A stretch of DNA of 64,000 bases. Source: Bog-756 sp963824645 (GTDB lineage: Bacteria; Actinomycetota; Acidimicrobiia; Acidimicrobiales; RAAP-2). The DNA lies in NCBI GenBank assembly GCA_963824645.1, contig CAWGQC010000005.1, positions 434,001 through 498,000 of the forward strand. The letters are read 5' to 3'. The notes under the pieces were generated by a model that made no database searches, had not been told where the DNA came from, and worked only from the letters and a program-made list of their open reading frames with translations. Positions 56,863 through 64,000 of the stretch are shown here, piece after piece. Each line of letters opens with the position of its first letter. Positions within the stretch are counted from its first letter, which is position 1. The position numbers were made by a program, and so were the translations under genes.

Positions 56863-58572
56863 TCAGTGGTCGGTCAACGAGCGACACAACGCACCACCCT
56901 GAACTTGCGGCGCACCAACAGCGATCCAATGAAGGAAGCCCGTGCTCGGAGCCAAATACACGCCCGCGCACAGGCCGACGATAGCAATCTGGCCCACAGG
57001 TCCGGACTTCGGTAGCGATTTCCTGTGCACCACGTCATTCGAAACAGGAGATCCGATCACGTCGCCCACGCGCTCTTGAGCTCGTACGAAGGCGGCCGTC
57101 TGCTGTTGCGACCACCAACCATTCGGAGTTACGGACATCCCGAAGTTGACGGCGATCGAGTAAGCGCTCAGAAGTACCACTACCCCAACAACTGTCCATC
57201 GGACACTCCGACCCCGCGATGTTACGTACTGCCATACAATTCCCAGGCCGACGGCGCTCCCGATGACCAGAAACGGGACGAAGTCGCCGACGAACCGGTT
57301 ATCGAAGAACCCAAAGATCAGGATGGCGCCAGCCGGTAGCGCCGCCGCCATGAGGGGGATAACCATCAATCTCACCGGGCGCGGCGTCGAGGGACGAATG
57401 ACCCCGAATACACCGACCAGGGTCAACATGAGCAGCAGAGGCATCGACCCAGTAACGCTCGTCACCTGTTCGGATCCAAAGAGCACAGTGTGCGCCATGC
57501 CGCGCACGGGGTACTGAGGGAGAGTGAAATAAGGAAAGACGCCTGAGAAATGAACGCCGATACTGCCGAAGTACGTGCTCACACCCGTCGGCAGGTAGTT
57601 GAGGCTGAAGTAGTGTCCGTGGTTGATCCCTGCGACGTGATGTGTCCGAAACCAGACCTGATCCTGCAAGGGATAGCCATTCAGTTCGCCGAACTTGAGC
57701 CAATTGATCCCGGACGAAACCATCAGAGGAATTGCTCCGGCGGCGATCGTCGGCAACCACAGATTGGGACCTTCACCGTCTTGTCGCTTACGCCATGCCA
57801 GCCAAGCGCCTGCAGCGATGGCACCTGCGCTCCATGCGAGACCCGTGGTGCCCCGCGTCAGGTTTACAGCAAGCACCGCGATAAAGAGTGCGGTCACCCG
57901 CCACCACGATGGCGCAGTCAAGACTGCAATCATGGCAACGGTGGCGACGAGCGAGAGTGCGACACTCCACGCGATGTCCTCTGAGTAGACCCACGGGTTC
58001 GCGGCCAGATTGACGAGCGCCGAGCCTCCGAGTATGGCAGCGAACGCCGCGGCGTAGGTCCCCGCCTCGAGGAGTCCGAGGCTCCCAGGGCCGCGCAAGG
58101 CGACACGACAATGCCAGAGAATCACACCCGACATTACGGCAGTCAAGATCCAGGCCACCAGAATTGAGATGGCTGACATTCTGCCGTCGAGCGAGTGCGT
58201 GAGCACCAAGGCGGGCAGCCGAATCAGAGAGGGAAAGAGTCCGAAGTACATGTACTGATGCCCACCATGTAGGAACGCCTCCTCTCCAAGCGCCCCGTTA
58301 GGCACATAAAGGTGCCCTGCCAGGAGAGCACGGCCCTGCAACTCATAGAAGTTGCTGAGGGTCTGATGTGGAAGAACCGTCCGAAATAGGCTGGGCCTCC
58401 GGTTCCATAGGACTGTCAGTACCCAGAGGTACGGAAGCAATACAATGGCAGCACCGATGCTGAGGGAGATGCAAAACCGCGTACGATCTGACGTCGGTGC
58501 TCGTTCGCTGGTGGCAAGCGAGCCGCAGAGCGGTGCGGCATGTAGCCGCGCCTCCGTTGAGGCCTTACTCAT
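56863..58572 (-). CDS. large polytopic membrane protein, GT-C-like, paralogue 3 (intact)
   Basis: About 569 residues in one frame with about ten helices. It shares FYELQGRALLAGHLYVPNG, YMYFGLFPSLIRLPALVLT, NPWVYSEDIAWSVAL and the late helix set FGFFDNRFVGDFVPFLV with the two frameshifted copies. After SLPKSGPVGQIAIVGLCAGVY the other copies have a domain of about 150 residues outside the cell; here the text jumps to GALCRSLTDH, so most of that domain is missing. Start ATG 58572 is chosen; ATG 58602 or a longer reading is possible. It is divergent from a methyltransferase gene. Confidence 0.75.
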   Translation of the reverse strand: MSKASTEARLHAAPLCGSLATSERAPTSDRTRFCISLSIGAAIVLLPYLWVLTVLWNRRPSLFRTVLPHQTLSNFYELQGRALLAGHLYVPNGALGEEAFLHGGHQYMYFGLFPSLIRLPALVLTHSLDGRMSAISILVAWILTAVMSGVILWHCRVALRGPGSLGLLEAGTYAAAFAAILGGSALVNLAANPWVYSEDIAWSVALSLVATVAMIAVLTAPSWWRVTALFIAVLAVNLTRGTTGLAWSAGAIAAGAWLAWRKRQDGEGPNLWLPTIAAGAIPLMVSSGINWLKFGELNGYPLQDQVWFRTHHVAGINHGHYFSLNYLPTGVSTYFGSIGVHFSGVFPYFTLPQYPVRGMAHTVLFGSEQVTSVTGSMPLLLMLTLVGVFGVIRPSTPRPVRLMVIPLMAAALPAGAILIFGFFDNRFVGDFVPFLVIGSAVGLGIVWQYVTSRGRSVRWTVVGVVVLLSAYSIAVNFGMSVTPNGWWSQQQTAAFVRAQERVGDVIGSPVSNDVVHRKSLPKSGPVGQIAIVGLCAGVYLAPSTGFLHWIAVGAPQVQGGALCRSLTDH

Positions 58573-58805
58573 AACACTGCCTTGCTTACCAACCTCGGTC
58601 ATTTTCGTGGACTCTGTTCTCGGGAACGCAGTTATGCCGCCCCCGGTCCTGCGGGAAACCCTCGAACTCCATTTTTCAGAGCCGCCATTCGTCACGGGCA
58701 GGCACCGGACTGCCTGGCCTGCGAACTCGGTAGATCGAAGGCAAATCCACTTCCCAATGTTGACACGATTTGCCCATATTGACACGATTCGAATAGACAG
58801 CCGAT

Positions 58806-59450
58806 ATGCGGACGATCCTCTTCGACCTACTTGAACGGATCGTGACCACGTCCCCACCTCAGCCGGTCATTGAGTTCGGGGCGTTACGTGTACCGACACA
58901 GACACATCTGCCGTCGGTTCGTTCAGTCTTTGCTGGCTTCCGCTATTCGGGGGCTGACATGATGGCTGGTGCTTGTGTGGACCAGCTGCAGGATCTGCGT
59001 CAGATTGGTCTGCTCGACGGATCGATCGGCACAGTTCTTCTGCTCGACACCCTGGAGCACGTGGAGGATCCGCGCCAAGCTCTAGTTGAGCTCCATCGAT
59101 GCCTCGCCCCCGACGGGATCCTCTTGTTGACGAGTCACTTCTTCTTCCCGAAGCACGCGTATCCCTACGACTACTGGCGTTTCACTTCTGACGGCGTTGC
59201 GTCGCTCCTTAAGGACTTCCCCTATCGCCATGCAGCGGAAGGCGGCCTCAAGCTCTTCCCTCATACGGTGGTTGGTCTGGCGGGTGGTGGCGGACTCGAG
59301 AGACGGCAATGGGAGCAATATGTCAAGGCGGTCGACGACTGGCTCAAATATGGAGCGACTTCGTGGAAGGAGCGCATGTTGAACTTATTTCCGCCGGTTC
59401 TCGCTCAAATAAGCTATCAGCGCTATGCGAAGATGGAGCGGACGAAGTAG
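58806..59450 (+). CDS. class I SAM-dependent methyltransferase
   Basis: A 214-residue protein. Motif I is short: PVIEFGALRVPTQTH. VFAGFRYSGADMM gives the second region, and the catalytic strand/helix is TVLLLDTLEHVEDPRQALVEL with LAPDGILLLTSHFFF. The family fits the small methyltransferases of surface-polysaccharide clusters. HDGYPYDYWRFT-like sequence (AYPYDYWRFTSDGVASLL) is typical of this group. Divergent from the GT-C-like gene at 56863. Confidence 0.8.
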   Translation: MRTILFDLLERIVTTSPPQPVIEFGALRVPTQTHLPSVRSVFAGFRYSGADMMAGACVDQLQDLRQIGLLDGSIGTVLLLDTLEHVEDPRQALVELHRCLAPDGILLLTSHFFFPKHAYPYDYWRFTSDGVASLLKDFPYRHAAEGGLKLFPHTVVGLAGGGGLERRQWEQYVKAVDDWLKYGATSWKERMLNLFPPVLAQISYQRYAKMERTK

Positions 59451-60109
59451 GGGGAGATCGGCGAACCGCACAGCTGACTCCGTCTGGCGCCAGCTCCTGA
59501 CCGATCGTTCCCATGTGCTTCCAGCGGATAAAGGTCGCTGAGCCGGATGATCACGAATCGCCACGAGCCATTATGGCTGTTCAGGGCCACAATGTAATCG
59601 TGAGCGAGTGACCACGAATGTCGGCGTCCGCGCGATGGGCACGCGATGGTCCTAACGAGACGATCCCTTAGTCTGGGCTCATCGCTCATCGCTCATGTGA
59701 CATGTCTCTTCCGCTAGCCTTAAGTCCGAACAATGAGTGGAGAAATCGAGGGCGGAGGCTTGGCTGCACTATCAAGGCTTCTGCGCAGCGGTCCATCCGT
59801 TGGGTCTGGCATCGCATTCATTGATTCACCCTGGCCCGCGTTCGGGGGAACCCCTACCGCACCTTCCATCGTTGAACCGCTGCCCTTGACTTAAATTAAT
59901 ATCTCCCGCGCTCAAGAGCAAAGCGAATCCTCTTTGAGTCAAGTGGGCAATTTTCGGGGGTTTTGGGCGCGCCTCGACAGGCCGCCCCGGGCAGGCACGA
60001 ATGCATAGAATTCGGTGGGTCCGGGAGTGACTTCGCCGAAGAGCCGGCCGCCAGGGTGCAGAGCCGACCACGCAGGCTACGAGTCGTTCCCGCTTGTCCT
60101 CCCGGGCCC
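59451..60109. other. Intergenic region beside the IS cluster
   Basis: About 660 bases with no supportable gene. Short frames exist, none with a known motif. The part near 59890 is AT-rich (TTAAATTAATAT) and may be the outer flank of the IS110 insertion. Confidence 0.4.
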
Positions 60110-61133
60110 CTACTTCTGTGCGTCGATGAGGAGCTGCCGGTACACGGCGTTGCTGATGTGACGCTTGAGCGACCGAATGGCCTCCCGCTTGGTCTTACCT
60201 TCGGCCACCTTCTTCTCGAAGTAGATCCGGCCCTCCGAGTTGGTCTGGCGGATCTGGCAGATGGCCACCATGTGGATGGCATGGTTGAGCTGGCGGTTGC
60301 CCCGGCGGCTCAGACGGAAGAAGATCCGGCCTCCCGACGACCTCTCCACCGGTGCCACGCCGGCATAGGAGGCGAACTGGTCCCGGGTGGTGAACCGACG
60401 GACATCGCCCGTGTAGCCGATGAGCTCGCAGGCCAGGATGGGACCGACGCCATAGAGCTCGGTGAGCGAGGTTCCCGAGGCCTTCACCGCCGTCTTGATC
60501 CGCCGGTGGGACTCCTTCAGCTGCACATCGAGCCGCTCCACGTCGTCGAGCAGCTCGTGGGCCAGGTCATAGCGGGTCTGTTCCACCGCGGTGATCGGCT
60601 CGAAGTCATTGAGCAGCCGCATGGCGTCAGAAGCGTTGAGTTCTTTGGAGATTCCACCTGGTGACAGGTTGAGCAGGGCAGCATGAAGCCGGGAGACGAC
60701 GATGTTGCGGAGCCGCCCGATCTCGTGATTCCGTTTGGCCAGGAGACGGAGCACCTCCCGGTGGTCGGCGGGCTCGACCGATCGGAGCCCGGGGCGAGCG
60801 GAGAGCGGCGATGGCCACCGACAGCGCATCGTTCGGGTCGTTCTTGTCGGAGCGCCCGGTGCCGAGCACCCGCACCCTCGAGGCCAGCGTCGCCGGCACA
60901 TCGAGGACCTGCTCGCCGGCTCCGACAAGCTGCTGGGACAAGAGATAACCCATGCCTCCGGCGGACTCGACCGCCCATGTCCGCTTGCCGAGCGGCTCGG
61001 CCCAGGCCAACAACTGCTGTGTCTGCTGCGAGGTGGCTCGCACCCTGATCTCGGCCAACTGCTGCTCATCACAGCCGATGGCCACTGCGGTGTGGGACGC
61101 CTTGTGGGGGTCGATCCCGATGATGACGGTCAT
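60110..61133 (-). pseudogene. IS110-family transposase (one frameshift)
   Basis: About 340 residues in two frames joined near 60795. The N-terminal RuvC-like DEDD domain has GIDPHKASHTAVAIG (first Asp), WAVESAGGMGYLL (Glu) and SDKNDPNDALSVA (two Asp). The C-terminal Transposase_20 domain has LYGVGPILACELIGYTGDV and FASYAGVAPVERSSGG. All expected acids are present. IS110 recombinases insert DNA without terminal inverted repeats, guided by a bridge RNA. The frameshift makes the present copy probably inactive. Confidence 0.8.
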
Positions 61134-61320
61134 TGGTTGCTCCCTTCGTGGTCGGTTAGGAACCGCGAGGGCACTCCTGGTTTGGATCTTGTGCTTTGGT
61201 CCTCTTTCGAGCCACTCGCGGCGAAGTCCAGACAGGCAGCAACTCGTTAGAAAGCCAGTCGACCGGAGTCGACGGCTGGCACTTAGAGAGCTACTCCGTC
61301 TGGACCTCTAAACGCTACGA
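61134..61320 (-). ncRNA. Candidate IS110 bridge RNA (non-coding end)
   Basis: In IS110-group elements, the non-coding end upstream of the transposase encodes the bridge RNA. Here the region upstream of the tnp start carries a clear hairpin with GTCGAC arms around TCCG, extended by CCA/TGG pairs (near 61250-61275), and other inverted segments. I cannot define loops or ends without alignment. This is an inference from family knowledge. Confidence 0.35.
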
Positions 61321-61517
61321 ATGAACGAAGCATCTGCCAATAAGTCTCAACCAGGCACTTAGGAAATGAGCGGGGTACGGCGATCGCGATCGTGAGCATC
61401 CGGCACAACTTGGCGGTTATGGGATACCGGACGGGCATTCAATCGAGATACCTTTCCGTAGCGCTCAGATATGGACTCCCCGGCCCAGCGCGATCAACTC
61501 CCGAGTACCTGCAACGC
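61321..61517. other. Spacer between IS110 and the mazF-like gene
   Basis: No gene seen. The junction between IS110 and host DNA must lie in or near this stretch. Confidence 0.35.
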
Positions 61518-61871
61518 TCACATTGATACCTGATCGCCCATAAGGATCAGATTCTCGACTTCGTTTAGCTTGGCGGAACTCAATGTCCCCACCTTTTCAA
61601 TCAGATCCTCTTGCGACGAGGTGAAAACCCACGTGCAGTTGATCTGTCCCGGTCTGGGCAGTGCTACTCGGACGACATGGCCATTGAGTCCGAGGTCAAC
61701 TTCCACGGCCACACCCGAGATGTCTTCGTTGGCTGGCTCGACAGCGACCACGCACCGAAGATCGTCATTGTCGAGTCTGGAGAGCACGACCACTGGGCGA
61801 AGGTGGTCGAACGCTGCCATCCAGACATCACCCCGATTGACAATCTCGTCGGTCCTGGGAGTCGGGTTCAC
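61518..61871 (-). CDS. MazF/PemK-family toxin, antitoxin partner missing
   Basis: A 117-residue protein with VNRGDVWMAAFDHLRPVVVLSR at the start, the MazF/PemK signature (RGDVW then RPVVVLS). RCVVAVEPANEDISGVAVEV and QINCTWVFTSSQEDLIEKVG follow at the RNA-contact strand positions. Members are mRNA interferases paired with an antitoxin directly upstream. GTG 61871 overlaps a TGA stop (GTGA) of a preceding frame whose last codons read ATKMTQ, but ten bases further the ISL3 element begins. The antitoxin gene has therefore been cut off. It may be silent. Confidence 0.75.
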   Translation of the reverse strand: MNPTPRTDEIVNRGDVWMAAFDHLRPVVVLSRLDNDDLRCVVAVEPANEDISGVAVEVDLGLNGHVVRVALPRPGQINCTWVFTSSQEDLIEKVGTLSSAKLNEVENLILMGDQVSM

Positions 61872-62383
61872 TGCGTCATTTTAGTGGCACTTCCGAATCG
61901 AGCGGGGCGAGCGGGGTGTGGCCGGACGGGAGGGATCCGCGAGCGAGTAGCGGGGGTCCACCAGTCTGAGGTTTCTCGACGACCGCAGATGGAGGACCCC
62001 CGTGGTGACAGACCCTACGTGCATGTGCGAGCTGCTTGTCGGCTTGCCTGAGGTGACCGTGCTCGGCCTCGAAGACGAGGTGGGCGCCCCGTTGTCCATC
62101 CATGTCGAAACTCGTGCTCGACGTCCGGGATGCTCGGAGTGTGGCGTGCTCGCCCGGGTGAAGGACCGTCCGGTGGTCACCCTTGTCGATCTTGCCGCGT
62201 TCGGCCGTCCCACCCGCCTCGTGTGGCACAAGTTCCGGTGGCACTGCGCGGAGCCGACCTCTCCGGGCGGCAGCTGGACAGAGGACGAGCCGAGCATCGC
62301 AGCCAAGCGACTGATGCTGTCGGATCGAGCCGGACGGTGGGTCACCGAACAGGTTGGCTGGGTCCCAATAGATGATCCACTCA

Positions 62384-63237
62384 CTATGCGAGTGTCAGCT
62401 GTTGTTGGTTGAGCCAGGCCTCGACGAACTCGACCGGGGTGAGCCAGCCATGTGCGCTGTGTGGCCTGTTGATGTTGTAGTCGATTCTCCAGTCCTCGAG
62501 CAGGATCCGGGCCTCGAGCAGGGTCTCGAAGAGCTGTCCGTTCAGGTACTCGTCGCGTAGACGGCCGTTGAACGATTCGATCCAGGCGTTCTGCCAGGGA
62601 GACCCCGGATCGATGAAGGTGATGTCGGTGGCGTTGAACCGGCACCAGTCGGCGACCGCGTAGGCGATGAACTCGGGTCCGTGGTCGAAGCGGACATAGA
62701 CCGGAGCTCCCCGGTCCTTCGCCAGGCGGTCGAGGCAGCGCACCACACCGTCGGCATCGATGGAGCGGTCCACGTCGATAGCCAGGCACTCCCTTGTGTA
62801 CTCGTCGATCACGTTCAAGAGCTTCAACATCCTTCCGTCGGTGGTCTGGTCGAACTGGAAATCGAGGGCCCAGACCACGTTGGGCCGGATAGGGCTGAAG
62901 GCACCGACTGCCACCCCAATGCCCCGGAGGGGCTTCTTCCGCTTCCGATAGGGCACCCGCAGGCCCTCGGCCCGCCAGAGGCGGTGGATCCGCTTGTTGT
63001 TGACCACCCAACCCGCGTCCCGGGCCGCGGTGGCCGCCCGACGCCAGCCCCACCGGGGACGCCGATGGGAGAAGTCTCGGAGGAACGCCCGCAGGGCCAG
63101 TTCCTCGTCAGCTGGGACCGGAGGAGCCAGGCGTTGGGTGGATCGGGGCTGCCCGGTGACCCGACAGGCTTTCGTTCCGACACCCCGAACTGCTCTCGTA
63201 GGGCCACTACGGCCTTCCGTCGGCGGTCCGGGGTCAG
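62384..63237 (-). pseudogene. IS3 transposase orfB (integrase), one extra frameshift
   Basis: The rve integrase core is complete: PNVVWALDFQFDQTTDGRML (first Asp), YVRFDHGPEFIAYAVADW (second Asp) and WQNAWIESFNGRLRDEYLNG (Glu). The N-terminal part (PRWGWRRAATAARDAGW and VVNNKRIHRLWRAEGLRVPY) fits IS3 orfB. Near 63168, after GVSERK, the frame shifts by one; ACRVTGQPRSTQRLAP is in the other frame. orfB is normally made by -1 frameshifting from orfA. The additional break probably inactivates it. Confidence 0.75.
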
Positions 63238-63512
63238 AATTTTCCCTCCGAGAGGAACTTCAGCATGTCGATGTCCAGGGCCTGGTCGGCCACGATCCGC
63301 TTCAGGCGCTGGTTCTCCTTCTCCAGTTCCTTCAGCCGCTTGGCATCGTCGGCCTTCATGCCGCCGTACTGGTTCTTCCACCGATGCCATGTGGACTCGG
63401 TGATCTCGAGGTGGCGGCTGACCTCCTCGACGGTCTGGCCCTGGTTGAGGAGCTTGTCGCCCTCAGCCAGCTTCCTGATGATCTGCTCGGGCGAGTGCCG
63501 GCGGTTCTTCAT
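63234..63512 (-). CDS. IS3 transposase orfA (helix-turn-helix)
   Basis: A 92-residue protein: MKNRRHSPEQIIRKLAEGDK, then EEVSRHLEITESTWHRWKNQ as the HTH_Tnp_1 domain, followed by a leucine-zipper-like coiled coil (KELEKENQRLKRIVADQAL) and the usual DMLKFLSEGKF end. ATG 63512 is the typical start. It binds the ends and forms the orfAB fusion by frameshifting near its 3' end. Confidence 0.85.
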   Translation of the reverse strand: MKNRRHSPEQIIRKLAEGDKLLNQGQTVEEVSRHLEITESTWHRWKNQYGGMKADDAKRLKELEKENQRLKRIVADQALDIDMLKFLSEGKF

Positions 63513-64000
63513 ACGTGCGGTCCTCCTTGCTCCATTTTGGAGCATCGGACTCGCAAAGTGGGTGGCTCATCTCAGGGGGACCCGGCCAAGGTCAGCCGTC
63601 ACGCCAGGGCCGTGAACGAGATCGCTGTCGAGCTCGGTTTGACTGGCACACCATCAACGACACCGTGCTCGCCTACGGCACCGGCCTGGTGGAACACAAA
63701 GACCGATTCGGAACGGTGGAGGCCCTCGGTCTCGACGAGGTGCTCTTCGCCCGGATCGGTCCATGGCACCGTCAGGAGTTCTCCACCCAGATCGTCGACG
63801 TGAACGAAGGCCAGCTGCTCGACGTCGTTCCAGGTCGCAGTGGTGACAAGCCCAAGGAGTCCCTGGAGGCGAAAGGAAAGGAGTGGCGGGACAACGTCAG
63901 CTGCGCGACGCTCGACCTGGCGATCCCCGAGGCGAGGTGACCACCACCTGGCATGCCAAAGAGGCCGTCCGCGAGCTCTACACCCACACCGATGCCGAAC

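Larger units (their letters stand above)
62370..63572 (-). mobile_element. IS3-family insertion sequence inside ISL3
   Basis: About 1.2 kb with imperfect terminal inverted repeats. The left end reads AGATGATCCACTCACTATGC. The right end, reverse-complemented, reads AGATGAGCCACCCACTTTGC. It carries orfA and orfB on the minus strand. No obvious direct target repeat is seen (AAT on the left, CAG on the right). Confidence 0.8.
61884..64000 (+). mobile_element. ISL3-family element, interrupted and internally deleted (runs off the right edge)
   Basis: The transposase starts near 62002. GCSECGVLARVKDRPVV is the zinc finger, then GRPTRLVWHKFRWHC and WTEDEPSIAAKRLMLSDRAG. Near 62370 it is broken by an IS3 element and resumes at about 63573 with RHARAVNEIAVELG, DWHTINDTVLAYGTGLV and the DDE part (LGLDEVLFAR, then QIVDVNEGQLLDVVPGRSGD). 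After ATLDL it jumps to GDPRGEVTTTWHAKEAVREL. In relatives about 80 residues lie between these blocks, so the copy has an internal deletion. It cannot be active. Confidence 0.7.

Overview
The window is high-GC actinobacterial DNA, most likely from the class Acidimicrobiia. Three things point there: a secreted protein built from GYWLVASDGG-type repeats, which are abundant in Acidimicrobiia; a tiny bL37-like ribosomal protein ORF; and an F420-type luciferase-like oxidoreductase. Many promoters appear leaderless, with a TAnnnT -10 element about six bases before the start codon. I saw no rRNA, tRNA or CRISPR array.

0-12.7 kb is an intact housekeeping block: 5' part of rsmI, DUF192, bL37-like, GDPD phosphodiesterase, PfkB-type adenosine kinase, aminopeptidase N and a GDT1-type Mn2+/Ca2+ exporter. 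It continues with a membrane acyltransferase-SGNH protein, an AhpD-like protein, a methyltransferase, a 2OG-Fe(II) oxygenase and a sulfotransferase. 12.7-19.1 kb runs on the minus strand: an alpha/alpha-toroid protein, a SAM methyltransferase and a GT4 glycosyltransferase in one overlapping operon, then an Nramp-like transporter and a MgtE-N/CBS protein. Most of these carry frameshifts. 19.4-25.6 kb holds a secreted repeat protein, an acyl-CoA dehydrogenase and three related small secreted proteins. 25.7-33.4 kb is again intact: MFS exporter with a MarR regulator, NifU-like protein, luciferase-like oxidoreductase, thiolase, FabH-like synthase, nucleotidyltransferase and fatty acid desaturase.

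33.4-59.5 kb looks like a cell-surface glycan and secreted-protein island. It holds four methyltransferase-type proteins or fragments, a GtrA flippase, a second 2OG oxygenase, two membrane acyltransferases, three paralogues of a large membrane protein (GT-C-like), a DUF2142 protein and two secreted beta-propellers. Many of these genes carry frameshifts, which could be real decay or indel errors in the assembly. 59.5-64 kb is an insertion-sequence cluster: an IS110 element, an orphan MazF-like toxin, and an ISL3 element that is internally deleted and interrupted by an IS3 element. A much older ISL3 remnant lies near 47.6 kb.

Across the window the recurring theme is synthesis, export and decoration (acylation, methylation, hydroxylation, sulfation) of envelope polymers. 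Central metabolism genes are interspersed.
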